From Candidatus Bathyarchaeota archaeon (GTDB taxonomy: Archaea > Thermoproteota > Bathyarchaeia > Bathyarchaeales > Bathycorpusculaceae): 64,000 nucleotides of DNA. Below the pieces are notes generated by a model, which ran no database searches, was not told the origin of the DNA, and was given only the letters and a program-made list of their open reading frames with translations. The DNA lies in the NCBI GenBank assembly GCA_018396705.1, contig JAGTQZ010000006.1:1-64000 (forward strand). The letters are read 5' to 3'. A program made the translations under genes and the position numbers. Position 1 is the first letter of the stretch; each line of letters begins with the position of its first letter. Of this stretch, positions 28,061-37,128 are shown one piece after another.

Positions 28061-28593
28061 AATAGATGTTCTCCCTCCTCCCCAAGGATTTTGGCAGCTA
28101 GGTCCCGAGCTATTTCTTCTGGAATTCGAGCGTAAAGCTTGTAAGGATGTGTCCTCCGAGGCACTGCTCGGAGAACGCCCCACAATCCTTCTTGGCAAAC
28201 TTTAACGCATTGGGGATTTCCGCCGCACAAATCGCAAATTAAAATCCTATTTTCCGTCGGATGCATATGAGGAATTCTTCCGGGACATGCCTCGATGCAT
28301 TTTCCACAGCCAACGCAGGTATTTGCGTCCACAAGCACGGCGCCAGTTTCTTTACTCACGGATAGGGCTTTGGTTGGGCAAGCCTCAATGCATGGATAAT
28401 CTTCGCATTGGGCGCAAAAATGGGGAAATTCGACGCCCGGCGCAAGCATGAAAATTCTTATTCGGGAAGCTTCAGGCCATATGCGCTTTTCATGAAAAAG
28501 TGAACAGGCTATTTCGCATCTTCTACAGCCGCTGCACTTTGAAAGTTCTCTGGCAATCCACATAGTTTCACGTTTTTCAGCCTCAGCCAACAA
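28057..28593 (-). CDS. Polyferredoxin (four-cluster 4Fe-4S) electron-transfer subunit of the second AOR
   Basis: The 178-residue protein has sixteen clustered cysteines arranged as CSGCRRCEIAC, CAQCEDYPCIEACP, CVGCGKCIEACP and CDLCGGNPQCVKVC, enough for four [4Fe-4S] clusters. It should carry electrons from the AOR active site to ferredoxin or another acceptor. It is the first gene of a two-gene operon and is translationally coupled to the AOR catalytic subunit. Confidence 0.9.
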   Translation of the reverse strand: MLAEAEKRETMWIARELSKCSGCRRCEIACSLFHEKRIWPEASRIRIFMLAPGVEFPHFCAQCEDYPCIEACPTKALSVSKETGAVLVDANTCVGCGKCIEACPGRIPHMHPTENRILICDLCGGNPQCVKVCQEGLWGVLRAVPRRTHPYKLYARIPEEIARDLAAKILGEEGEHLL

Positions 28594-28632
28594 TAAAACC
28601 TCCGGAAGCCTAGGATTTTGATGATGAAAAAC

Positions 28633-28644
28633 TTTAATTTAAAA
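28633..28644 (+). promoter_or_regulatory. TATA-like box upstream of the VTT-domain gene
   Basis: TTTAATTTAAAA lies about 76-87 bases before TTG 28720 and downstream of the more distal in-frame start at 28618. This argues that translation begins at 28720. Confidence 0.35.
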
Positions 28645-28719
28645 TTTGACCTGCCACGGTCTCTGGTTTACGGTAAGCTCTTTAAGACTGATAAACCTAA
28701 AGATAAGGGAGGCGGGACT

Positions 28720-29415
28720 TTGGCAGCGGAAGACCTTCTAAGACAAATCACTGATTGGTTGCAAAACTTTTCCATGCAACATGGATACTTTGGCGTTTTC
28801 CTAATAAGCCTGTTTGGCTCCATGTCAATTTTTTTCCCAGTTCCATACACGGTGGTGATTTTTACACTAGGCTCCATCGAGACATTTAATCCGATATTAA
28901 CAGCATTTGTATCTGGTTTAGGCTCAGCTGTGGGAGAGTTTTCAGGTTACTTGCTTGGACTTGGTGGAAGGAAAATAATAAGTGAAAAAGGCAAGCGTAA
29001 CGTTGAGTTCTTCCTGAAAATTTTCGGGAGATATAGTGTCCTAGCAATATTCATTTTCGCATTGACGCCACTGCCGGATGATTTGCTGTTCATTCCGCTT
29101 GGGGTGATGCACTACAGTTTTTTGCGGGCGTTTATCCCAGCCTTTCTAGGTAAGCTTTGCATGAGCCTAATAATAGTCTACAGCGCCCGCTTCACGGTTG
29201 GGGTAATCCGCGAAATCTTCGGAATAGAGAGCGACTGGGTTTCAGCCATCATCGGCACAGTCACCGCCTTAATCCTACTTGTAATAGTCTTCATCCTAAT
29301 GTTTAAAGTGGACTGGGAGAAAACCCTTGAAAAACGCAGAAAACCTAAAGGGAGGGGGCTAGCGAAAATAAAAGTTTACGCAAAACCATTTTCCACAAAC
29401 GTAATAGGAAGATAA
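28720..29415 (+). CDS. VTT-domain (DedA/SNARE-associated) integral membrane protein
   Basis: The protein has about five hydrophobic segments and the VTT core: PVPYTVVIFTLG, GSAVGEFSGYLLGLGGRK and LTPLPDDLLFIPLGVMHY. DedA-family members act in lipid scrambling or flipping and membrane homeostasis. I prefer TTG 28720 because GGAGGCGGG lies just upstream and the added N-terminus from 28618 is not family-like. The tail is basic and cytosolic. It precedes endoQ by 15 bases. Confidence 0.82.
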   Translation: MAAEDLLRQITDWLQNFSMQHGYFGVFLISLFGSMSIFFPVPYTVVIFTLGSIETFNPILTAFVSGLGSAVGEFSGYLLGLGGRKIISEKGKRNVEFFLKIFGRYSVLAIFIFALTPLPDDLLFIPLGVMHYSFLRAFIPAFLGKLCMSLIIVYSARFTVGVIREIFGIESDWVSAIIGTVTALILLVIVFILMFKVDWEKTLEKRRKPKGRGLAKIKVYAKPFSTNVIGR

Positions 29416-29430
29416 ACACAAATTTGCGAG

Positions 29431-30735
29431 TTGGCGGAGAACTTGAGGGTCATAGCCGACCTACATATTCATGGACGCTACAGTCGGGCGACAAGCCAAA
29501 GCATGCGCGTGGAGGAGATCGCCCGTTTCGCCAAAATTAAAGGCTTAAACCTTGTTGGCACAGGAGACTTCACTCACCCCAAATGGTTAAAGGAACTGCA
29601 GGAGACTCTTATACAAGATGGGAACTCTGGACTCTATAAGATTGCCGGCAACCCAGACTTTCCAGTTTACTTCATGATAACAACAGAAGTCAGCACAATA
29701 TTCACGTTTGAAGGCGAAGTTAAAAAAATTCACCATGTAATTCTAACGCCAAGCATAGAAACAGCCACCCAGATCAACGAACGCCTAGCAAAGTACGGAG
29801 ATCTAGCAGCCGACGGACGCCCAACTCTAGACATAAGTGCCCCAGAGCTTGTTGAGGAGGTTATGAAAGTCTCCAGCGATAACATGGTTTTCCCAGCCCA
29901 TGCTTGGACACCATGGTTCAGCATTTTCGGCGCCTTCAGCGGCTTCAACAGCGTTGAAGACTGCTACCAGGACATGACAAAACACATCTACGCCCTCGAA
30001 ACAGGCCTCTCCTCAGATCCGCCCATGAATTGGCGGCTGAGTAAACTGGACAGGTTCACATTGGTTTCAAACAGCGACAGCCACAGCTACTGGCCATGGC
30101 GCATGGGAAGAGAGGCCAACGTCTTCGAGGTGGAAAAACCTAGCTACCAAGAGATAATAGACGCCATTAGGAAAAAGGACAAAACACGGTTCAAATTCAC
30201 CATCGAAACAGATCCAGCCTATGGAAAATACCATTGGACAGGCCACAGAAACTGCCGTGTCTCGCTGCCGCCAAAAGAAGCCATAAAACTCGGCAACATA
30301 TGCCCAGTATGCCGCAAAAAACTGACAAAAGGTGTTGAACAACGAGTTGAAGAGTTAGCAGACCGCCCAGAAGGCTTCATTCCAGATAACGCTATAGGTT
30401 ATATGCATTTGCTTCCCCTCTCCGAAATTATTGCAACAGCTATTGGTGTTGACTCACCCTCAACGCAGCAGGTTTGGAGCATTTACAACAAGCTGATTGA
30501 AAAATTCGGCGACGAATACAGGGTGCTGATCGATGCGCCGAAACAAGCCCTAAAAGAAGCAGCAGATCAAAAGATCGCCGAGGCAATAATAAGGGTTAGA
30601 GAAGGAAAAATAAAGGTGATACCAGGCTATGATGGCGTTTATGGACATCCCATAATTTTCGATGAGGAAAAAACCTCAAATATAAAACGCTTAAGAGAAA
30701 AAGTTCAACAGTTAAACCTTACAGACTTCATGTAA
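29431..30735 (+). CDS. Endonuclease Q (EndoQ), PHP-domain DNA repair nuclease
   Basis: EndoQ nicks DNA 5' of deaminated bases (uracil, hypoxanthine, xanthine) and abasic sites. The N-terminal PHP metal motif is ADLHIHGRYSRATSQ at about 9-23, with further ligands in VGTGDFTHPKW, VFPAHAWTPWF and VSNSDSHSYW. A zinc finger near 283-310 (NCRVSLPPKEAIKLGNICPVC) is characteristic. The helical C-terminus contains GVDSPSTQQVWSIYNKLIEK. The start is TTG 29431. An endonuclease IV gene lies elsewhere in the window, so both deamination and AP-site incision activities are encoded here. Confidence 0.88.
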   Translation: MAENLRVIADLHIHGRYSRATSQSMRVEEIARFAKIKGLNLVGTGDFTHPKWLKELQETLIQDGNSGLYKIAGNPDFPVYFMITTEVSTIFTFEGEVKKIHHVILTPSIETATQINERLAKYGDLAADGRPTLDISAPELVEEVMKVSSDNMVFPAHAWTPWFSIFGAFSGFNSVEDCYQDMTKHIYALETGLSSDPPMNWRLSKLDRFTLVSNSDSHSYWPWRMGREANVFEVEKPSYQEIIDAIRKKDKTRFKFTIETDPAYGKYHWTGHRNCRVSLPPKEAIKLGNICPVCRKKLTKGVEQRVEELADRPEGFIPDNAIGYMHLLPLSEIIATAIGVDSPSTQQVWSIYNKLIEKFGDEYRVLIDAPKQALKEAADQKIAEAIIRVREGKIKVIPGYDGVYGHPIIFDEEKTSNIKRLREKVQQLNLTDFM

Positions 30736-30805
30736 AGCCTATTTTTACATTCTTTATCTGTATTTATGTTGCACATTCGCACAACAAAGCTTATTAAGTC
30801 GCAAT

Positions 30806-31162
30806 ATGTACGATAGCTTGATAGCAATGTTACCCATAAGCCAACAAACATTCAAAGAAAACGAGAAAATCGTTAAAATAATTGACCGAGTATTAAAGCA
30901 GATTTTTGGAAGCGAAGCAACCAAGTTAATTTACAGATACTTGGAAAATCATTATGGTGTAAAACGCAGTGAAATTGCCGATAAAATCGACATATTTGCT
31001 AAGGGACTTGAGGAATTTTTGAGGACAGGCGCGTATGTAATTGAACGAAAGATTCTGGAAGACATTTATTCAAATTATGGTCTACTCCGCAGATTAGAGC
31101 TAGAAAGAAGCCAAAACGATGATTTTGCAAATCAAATAAAAATGTTAATGAGACGAGCTTAA
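30806..31162 (+). CDS. Small helical protein resembling the NitrOD5 output domain
   Basis: The 118-residue protein carries a pattern I associate with NitrOD5, an output domain described in archaeal signalling proteins: a helix with FGSEATKLIYRYLENHYGV, then FAKGLEEFLRTGAYVIERKIL. It stands alone here, with no receiver or sensor domain. The start may be ATG 30806 or ATG 30827 (MLPISQQTF). No neighbour indicates a partner; tldD begins 109 bases downstream. Confidence 0.6.
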   Translation: MYDSLIAMLPISQQTFKENEKIVKIIDRVLKQIFGSEATKLIYRYLENHYGVKRSEIADKIDIFAKGLEEFLRTGAYVIERKILEDIYSNYGLLRRLELERSQNDDFANQIKMLMRRA

Positions 31163-31271
31163 ACATAAAAGGCATAGATAGTGCTTCTCCTAGATTTTAT
31201 TGAGTAGACTTATTAGCACCCTTCTGCAAATAAACTTCTCAACAGAATTTAGCGTTTAGGAAGAAAGCACA

Positions 31272-32657
31272 TTGAAAGATTTATTGACTAAGATTATAGA
31301 ATTGGCTGTCCAAAAGTTCAGTGCGGAATACGCGGAGGCCAGGGCGCAAAAGATTTTCAAAACAATGTTGACAGTCAAGGAAGAGAATGTTGAATCTGCA
31401 AAGGAGGGGATCGAAAGCGGCATTGCTTTAAGGGTTCTTGTCGACGGAGCATGGGGTTTTGCTTCTGTAGGCTCCTTTGACAGGGACATATTGGCAGATG
31501 CTGTTCATAAGGCATGTAAAATGGCAAAAGCAGCCAGTTTGCAAATCAAGAGTCCAGTAAAACTCGCTGAAAACAAGGCCATCGAAGATAGCATCTCAAT
31601 TAAGCCTAAAAAGAAACCCTCAGAGATATCTGTTGAAAATAAAATTGGAACCGTTTTGGCCATTGCAAAAAACGTTCTAAAAAGTGACAGCCGCATTAAA
31701 AGCTGCACAGTAGATTATTTAGATCTCGTCGGAGTCAACTATTTCATGAATAACGAAGGCACATATATAGAGCAAGACAAGCTTTATGTTTGGTCAAGAG
31801 TTCTAGTCACTGCAAAAGAAAAAGAGGTCTTCACATTTAGCCGTGAAGAGGTCGGCTCAACAGCAGGCTACGAGATATTTGACATCGAAGCACCAGAAAT
31901 CATAGGCGAAAGAGCTGCAAAAAGAGCCATAGATCAACTAAGAGCAAAGACCCCGAAAGGTGGAACCTTTCCGGCTGTTTTAGGGCCAAACGTGGTTGGA
32001 GTTTTCGTCCATGAAGCATTCGGACATTTAGCTGAAGCAGATTTAACACTTTCAGGCTCGGTTCTCATGGATAAGCTTGGCAAAAAAGTAGCTTCAGAAG
32101 TTGTCACAGTCTACGATGACGGAACAATTGAAGGAGCTTTTGGCTCCTTCAAGTATGATGATGAAGGTATTCCAGCACAAAAAACGCTTCTGATCAAAGA
32201 TGGAGTAGTTGTAGGCTTAATGCACAATAGGGAAACAGCCAAGAAGTTTAATACACAACCCACCGGTAACGCTAGAGCGGAAGACTTTCGCGTGGAGCCG
32301 ATAATACGTATGCGCAACACTTTCATGGCTCCCCGGGACTACTCTTTGGGAGAATTAATCGAAGACATAAAGTTTGGATATTACTTCAAAAGCTTCAGAG
32401 GGGGACAAGCCAACTTAGATGGCACATTTCAAGTAGGCATCCAAGAAGGATACGAAATAGTAAAAGGCGAGATAGGTGAGCCTATACGCAACGCCTCGAT
32501 AAGCGGGAACACTCTTGAAACATTGCATAAAGTAGACGCTGTTGGAAAAGATTTTGAACTTTGGCCTGGAAGATGCGGCAAAGGACAGACTGCTTTTGTC
32601 TGTGATGGTGGACCGCACATAAGAGTTCGCGAGGTGCTGGTCGGTGGCAGTGCTTAA
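31272..32657 (+). CDS. tldD: Metalloprotease TldD
   Basis: This is the catalytic subunit of the TldD-TldE heterodimer, which threads and cuts unfolded peptides. The zinc motif HEAFGH is at 247-252 of 461 residues, followed by [14 protein letters not shown] Gly-rich C-terminal half with [20 protein letters not shown] completes the fold. It starts at TTG 31272 behind GGAAGAAAG. The stop overlaps the tldE start by 14 bases, matching subunits made in equal amounts. Confidence 0.92.
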   Translation: MKDLLTKIIELAVQKFSAEYAEARAQKIFKTMLTVKEENVESAKEGIESGIALRVLVDGAWGFASVGSFDRDILADAVHKACKMAKAASLQIKSPVKLAENKAIEDSISIKPKKKPSEISVENKIGTVLAIAKNVLKSDSRIKSCTVDYLDLVGVNYFMNNEGTYIEQDKLYVWSRVLVTAKEKEVFTFSREEVGSTAGYEIFDIEAPEIIGERAAKRAIDQLRAKTPKGGTFPAVLGPNVVGVFVHEAFGHLAEADLTLSGSVLMDKLGKKVASEVVTVYDDGTIEGAFGSFKYDDEGIPAQKTLLIKDGVVVGLMHNRETAKKFNTQPTGNARAEDFRVEPIIRMRNTFMAPRDYSLGELIEDIKFGYYFKSFRGGQANLDGTFQVGIQEGYEIVKGEIGEPIRNASISGNTLETLHKVDAVGKDFELWPGRCGKGQTAFVCDGGPHIRVREVLVGGSA

Positions 32658-34008
32658 AGAGGAAGAAATAATAAGTCTGGCAGAGTTTGCCGTAAAACTC
32701 GCGCTAAAAGAAGGCGCAGATGAAGCAGAAGCCTTTGCCTATGAAGGTTTAACGACAACCGTAGCCATAGAAAGGGGACAAATCGCTAAGAGCTCAAGAA
32801 TCATTGACAATGGATTAGGCATAAGAACAGTGGTAAACAAGACTATAGGCTTTTCCTACACAAACATTCTAATGGACAAGGCAGCCATTGAAGAAGCCGT
32901 GGTAAAGGCGCTAAAAGCTGCAAGGGCAAGTAAGCCGGACAAGAATTGGCAAGGCTTTCCAACCAAAAAGTCCTTCACCAAAATCGAGGATATTTTTGAT
33001 GAGACACTCTGTGAGTTGTCTCCGGAAGACTTAGTAAAAAACGCCTTACTTATGTTGGAGGCTTGCGAAAAAACCGACAAAAGGGTTTTTCCAATTGAAG
33101 GTGGTGTTGGCGCCTCGTATTTATTAAAGGCCATTGCGAATTCTAATGGCATTGCTAGTTCCGACCAAGGAACAATAGTTGAATGCAGCCTAGCCACAAT
33201 AGCCCAAGAAAGTGGCGAAGTGACACCTGTATGCTTTGAATTTAACGTTGAAAGGCTTTATAAAATAAACCCAGAGTGGGTTGGTGCTGAGGCTGCACGG
33301 CAAGCTGCTTCAGCTTTAAAAGCTAAACGGGCGGAAACAAAAAACATGAAAGTTATATTCGCACATTTTGCGTTACAGCAGCTTCTTCACTATACCTTGA
33401 TGGATGCTGTTAAGGCAGATTATGTGCAAAGGGGACAATCAGCCCTTCAAGGCAAAATAGGCGAGAAAGTAGCCTCTGAAACGTTGACAATTTATGACGA
33501 TGGGCTTATGAAGGGAGGGCTTCGAACATGGAAATTCGACGGAGAGGGTGTTCCCCAGCAAAAAACTGTGGTAATAGAAAATGGCATATTACGGGGATAT
33601 CTCTATGATAATTACACGGCAAAGAAAGAAGGAAGAGAAAGCACGGGAAACGCATTTAGAGCGGGATATCTATCAACGCCACGCATCGAACCTACAAACT
33701 TCCACTTTGCACCCGGGAAAAAGTCGCCAGAAGACCTTATAGGCGAAATTAACGAGGGGCTCCTAGTTTATTCTGTGCAAGGTGCTCATAGCAGCAACCC
33801 TGCGAGCGGTGAATTCTCGGTTGTGGCAACACCAGCATGGAAAATCGAGAAAGGCAAAATCGTCTATGCCATCAAGGGCGCCATGCTTGCCGGAAATATC
33901 TTCAACGTCATTAAGAACATTTCAGCGTTAGCAAACAATGAAAGAAAAATCGGCCAGTTGGTTGCGCCGTGGGTGCTTGTGGAAAACGTTAAAGTTATTG
34001 GCAAGTAA
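32644..34008 (+). CDS. tldE: TldE/PmbA family protein, non-catalytic partner of TldD
   Basis: This 454-residue paralogue of TldD lacks the HExxxH zinc motif (the aligned region reads [16 protein letters not shown]), as is normal for TldE. The shared fold is visible in [19 protein letters not shown] and [18 protein letters not shown]. The GTG start lies inside the end of tldD. The pair forms a peptide-degrading heterodimer; in archaea the natural substrates are unknown. Confidence 0.92.
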   Translation: MAVLKEEEIISLAEFAVKLALKEGADEAEAFAYEGLTTTVAIERGQIAKSSRIIDNGLGIRTVVNKTIGFSYTNILMDKAAIEEAVVKALKAARASKPDKNWQGFPTKKSFTKIEDIFDETLCELSPEDLVKNALLMLEACEKTDKRVFPIEGGVGASYLLKAIANSNGIASSDQGTIVECSLATIAQESGEVTPVCFEFNVERLYKINPEWVGAEAARQAASALKAKRAETKNMKVIFAHFALQQLLHYTLMDAVKADYVQRGQSALQGKIGEKVASETLTIYDDGLMKGGLRTWKFDGEGVPQQKTVVIENGILRGYLYDNYTAKKEGRESTGNAFRAGYLSTPRIEPTNFHFAPGKKSPEDLIGEINEGLLVYSVQGAHSSNPASGEFSVVATPAWKIEKGKIVYAIKGAMLAGNIFNVIKNISALANNERKIGQLVAPWVLVENVKVIGK

Positions 34009-34041
34009 AAAACTTCCAACTATACAAAGAAGTGGCTTCAG

Positions 34042-34983
34042 ATGGCGAAAATCAATCTAAAGCAGCATTTATTGAAAGTTAACACGCTGCGTATCGTAGT
34101 GCAATTCCTATCCTTCATATTCTTCAGCGCTACAGTCTTCAATTTAAGCCCACTTCCAGTTCTGTTGCCAATAATGTGGACTTGGGGGCTGCAATATAAC
34201 ATTGTAGGCGACGCTTTCACAGCGATACAGTTTATGCCCACAGGTTGGCAACAGCCCATTCAAACTTTTCCATGGCTTGCAATAGCCTCCTTCCTAATAG
34301 CTGGTGTTTTAATTGGAAAGTCACTTTGCGGCTGGATCTGCCCCTTCGGCTTCGTCCAAGACTTAATAGGCTTCATCAAAACAAAAAAGGTTGAAGTTTC
34401 GCCAAAAACCAATGACAACATGAAGCTTATAAAGTATTTTATTCTAGGCATTATACTTTTTATTACCATAACATTCTCGTTAGCCAAACTCTTGAAAACC
34501 CATGAGAATTATGAAAAAGCAATGGGGGTTTTTGCTTATGCTCCCTTTACAGCTGTGAGTCCTGCTGAAACATTATTTGCAATGTTGCCGAAAATGGTTA
34601 GAAACTTTGCGAGCGCCTTAACGGAAAAACCAGTTTACGATGTTTTGGCTGGAATATTGGATTTGCCTCCTCTATTCTGGGTTCAACTGTTCATTTTAAT
34701 AGGTGTGTTAATTTTAGCCGCACACATTCCAAGAGGCTGGTGTAGGTACTTATGCCCCCATGGAGCGATAATGGCAGTTTTAAATAGGTTCAGTTTCATC
34801 GGCTTAAAGCGGGACCCAGTGAAATGTGTTAAAGGTGAATGTCGAGAATGTGTTAAGGCTTGCCCCATGCAAGTGCGTATTTTGGAACACTCATGGGAAA
34901 AATTTGGTGACCCGGAATGCATATATTGCCTAAAATGTGTTGATGCGTGTACAAACAATGCAATTGGACTTAAGTATCCATAA
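34042..34983 (+). CDS. Membrane polyferredoxin of the NapH/NosR-like family
   Basis: The 313-residue protein has about five membrane segments with the twin motifs CGWICPFGFVQDL (about 92-104) and CRYLCPHGAIM (about 231-241), typical of NapH/YccM. It ends in two [4Fe-4S] motifs: CVKGECRECVKACP and CIYCLKCVDACT. It would pass electrons between quinones or another membrane donor and a soluble or external acceptor. No terminal reductase is adjacent, so the partner is unknown. It follows tldE by 33 bases but may have its own promoter. Confidence 0.85.
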   Translation: MAKINLKQHLLKVNTLRIVVQFLSFIFFSATVFNLSPLPVLLPIMWTWGLQYNIVGDAFTAIQFMPTGWQQPIQTFPWLAIASFLIAGVLIGKSLCGWICPFGFVQDLIGFIKTKKVEVSPKTNDNMKLIKYFILGIILFITITFSLAKLLKTHENYEKAMGVFAYAPFTAVSPAETLFAMLPKMVRNFASALTEKPVYDVLAGILDLPPLFWVQLFILIGVLILAAHIPRGWCRYLCPHGAIMAVLNRFSFIGLKRDPVKCVKGECRECVKACPMQVRILEHSWEKFGDPECIYCLKCVDACTNNAIGLKYP

Positions 34984-34985
34984 AA

Positions 34986-36188
34986 TCATGCCCAAAAAGT
35001 TCGTGAGTACTCGTTTAAGACACGCTCGTAGACATCCTTTGTTTGTCTGCTTATTTTCCGCCAGTTAAATTTTTCCACGACCATGCGATATGCGTTTTCC
35101 CGAAGCTTGTTAGCATAATCCTCATCAAGCAGAACTCGCACAACACCCCATGCTAAAGAGTCGGGATTGTTTGCATAAACTTTCACACCGGTCACGTCAT
35201 GCTCAACTATTTCGGATAACCCACCCGTGTCTGAAACTACAACTGGACTTTTTGCGGCCATGGCTTCAAGGGCCACTATACCGAAGGGCTCGAAAAGCGA
35301 AGGCACGACAGAAACGTCTGCACATTTTTGCAGACTTCGCAAAGTTTCATCGTCCACGAAATCTGTAAACAAGACTTTGTGGGCTAAACCCATGCGTTTA
35401 ACGTGTTCCCAAAGAGGTTCTTTCATGTAGCCGCTTCCAACAATTACAAATTTCGCGTTAACTTTCTCCAAAATCTTTGGAACAGCGTTTATCAAGACTT
35501 GAATACCCTTTTCATAGACAAGTCTTCCAACGAAAAGCACTATCTTCTCTTCGGGCAACGCAAACCGTCGCCTGAATTGGCTTAAGTTCCCCATGTCTTT
35601 TTCATATTCTATTGCATCAACACCGTTTGGAATCATAACAAGCTTATCTTCTGGAAGGCCGAAAGCCCATTTAACATGAGACACCATGTAGTTGCTGCAG
35701 CATATAACTCTCCAAGCCTCATATGTAAGCCAAGCCTCAGTTTCATGAATCATCCTTTCATAATCGGAGTGAAGGCCGTTCCGCCGGCCTATCTCTGTGG
35801 AATGAATAGTTGCCAGAAGGGGCCTTCTGAAAACATGTTTTAAGCCTATCCCAGCGTTTGCCACAAGCCAGTCGTGAGCATGGAAAATGTCCACCCCGCC
35901 TAGATTTTTGACAATAGCTGCTGCCTCTTTTTGCATGTTCATGTTCATTAAGTAAACCCAGCTTGCAAAATCCGGCGAAGGATTCTTGTAAGAGTCTATT
36001 CGAAAAACTTCGACGCCATCCACAACCTCATGCTCCGGTGCACCTGGAAAATCACAAGTAACAACATAAACTTTCATGCCTTCCTTTGCGATATTTCTTG
36101 ATAGATAGTAAACGTGAGGCGAAATTCCACCAATAATTCTTGGCGGAAACTCCCAAGTAAGCATCATAACCTTTAACTGGTTAGTCAT
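34986..36188 (-). CDS. GT4-family glycosyltransferase (glycogen synthase-like)
   Basis: The 400-residue GT-B enzyme has an N-terminal Rossmann lobe with MLTWEFPPRIIGGISPHVYY and HAHDWLVANAG. Its C-terminal donor-binding lobe opens FVGRLVYEKGIQVLI and carries the catalytic E-x7-E motif EPFGIVALE, followed by SDTGGLSEIV. Enzymes with this start often extend alpha-glucans or make trehalose-type products. The ATG overlaps the stop of the half-GT gene by four bases, and GH57 lies upstream in the same operon. Confidence 0.87.
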   Translation of the reverse strand: MTNQLKVMMLTWEFPPRIIGGISPHVYYLSRNIAKEGMKVYVVTCDFPGAPEHEVVDGVEVFRIDSYKNPSPDFASWVYLMNMNMQKEAAAIVKNLGGVDIFHAHDWLVANAGIGLKHVFRRPLLATIHSTEIGRRNGLHSDYERMIHETEAWLTYEAWRVICCSNYMVSHVKWAFGLPEDKLVMIPNGVDAIEYEKDMGNLSQFRRRFALPEEKIVLFVGRLVYEKGIQVLINAVPKILEKVNAKFVIVGSGYMKEPLWEHVKRMGLAHKVLFTDFVDDETLRSLQKCADVSVVPSLFEPFGIVALEAMAAKSPVVVSDTGGLSEIVEHDVTGVKVYANNPDSLAWGVVRVLLDEDYANKLRENAYRMVVEKFNWRKISRQTKDVYERVLNEYSRTFWA

Positions 36189-36820
36189 AGGCCACTCCTC
36201 GACGCCCTTAAGTTTCGGTAAATTTTTAAAATAGCTTTAGGCCAATGTTCAGTTTCAGGGTTTACGATCTTCACTTTGGCTTCCGAAACTTTGTATATTC
36301 GGATGACTTCGCTTGCCATCCATTCAGACTTTACAACAACAGCTTCTGCCTCGTAAGTGCCAAGCCATTCTATGCTTTTTATGGCCATGTTAAATGGAGA
36401 ATTAGCCCCACGGGAACGATGATCCTCCAAGCTTTCAACAGAATAGATGAAAGGAACATTAAGCGCCTTTTTTAAAGTAACAGCTGCGGGTATAAAATGC
36501 CAATCCTGCACGTCTATGAGGTCTATCTGTTTTCCACACTTATAATATATGTTGGCGGCTGCTCGCTCAACTTCTTGATTTAGGGTTAAGACCCATGTAA
36601 GAACACTAATATGTGTTTTGACGGGATTTGTAACTCTGTGAACTTTCACTCCTTCTTCTTCAAACTCACCGGTCAAATAGTCATGATATGTTACAAGAAA
36701 CGTTTCTATCTCGCTTTTAGCAAGCTGCCGCGCCAATTCTCTAACATAACTCGCAAGTTTTCCAACAATTCTTGGAGGGTACTCCCACGAGAATATTATA
36801 ACACGCATCTGTGCCGCCAA
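36185..36820 (-). CDS. Half glycosyltransferase: GT-B N-terminal domain only
   Basis: The 211-residue protein aligns with the N-terminal lobe of the GT4 enzyme encoded just downstream: FSWEYPPRIVGKLASYVREL versus LTWEFPPRIIGGISPHVYYL, and VDIFHAHDWLVA versus IDLIDVQDWHFI. It stops where the donor-binding lobe should begin, so there is no E-x7-E. The donor-contact Gly-Gly is changed to Gly-Lys and the catalytic-site His to Gln (AHDW to VQDW). It is coupled by ATGA to the full enzyme. It is therefore probably a pseudoenzyme or regulatory subunit, not a frameshifted GT, since the downstream gene has its own complete N-lobe. ATG 36808 is an alternative start. Confidence 0.7.
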   Translation of the reverse strand: MAAQMRVIIFSWEYPPRIVGKLASYVRELARQLAKSEIETFLVTYHDYLTGEFEEEGVKVHRVTNPVKTHISVLTWVLTLNQEVERAAANIYYKCGKQIDLIDVQDWHFIPAAVTLKKALNVPFIYSVESLEDHRSRGANSPFNMAIKSIEWLGTYEAEAVVVKSEWMASEVIRIYKVSEAKVKIVNPETEHWPKAILKIYRNLRASRSGL

Positions 36821-37072
36821 CTACGTGAAGAGCGCGCAGACTTTGATTATTCCTCTCCCAGTTAAGTAATACCATTTTTTCCCCTGGTTATCTGCAAAGC
36901 TTTCAACATAGCCCTCGCAGCGGTATCCGTCTAAGATTCTTTCAATGTCCCCCACATCTAACCGCAGAAAATGAGCAAGTTCCTCGCTTTTTCTGGCTAA
37001 ATCTGGAGCGGTAGCACATAAGTTATGCAGCGTCTGCAAAATTTTTTCAGCGAGAGGGAGATCCTCAATCAT
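36821..37072 (-). CDS. Small winged-helix-like protein
   Basis: The 83-residue protein has three helices and a beta-wing-like end: SEELAHFLRLDVGDIERILDG, then YVESFADNQGKKWYYLTGRG. This is the pattern of a winged helix-turn-helix of the kind used in small archaeal regulators or in protein complexes. It ends exactly where the half-GT begins and lies 56 bases after the GH57 gene, so it belongs to the polysaccharide operon. Its role as a regulator of this operon is inference. Confidence 0.6.
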   Translation of the reverse strand: MIEDLPLAEKILQTLHNLCATAPDLARKSEELAHFLRLDVGDIERILDGYRCEGYVESFADNQGKKWYYLTGRGIIKVCALFT

Positions 37073-37128
37073 TGTTTCACCTCAATGGAACGCGAACAAC
37101 ATGTTTCATACTAAGGGTTGACCTTCGC

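Noticed and set aside
32644-34008. TldE considered inactivated because HExxxH is missing
   Set aside because: Loss of the zinc motif is the normal state of TldE/PmbA; only TldD is catalytic.
36185-36820. Half-GT considered a frameshifted start of the downstream glycosyltransferase
   Set aside because: The downstream gene has its own complete N-terminal lobe, so the two are separate paralogues.
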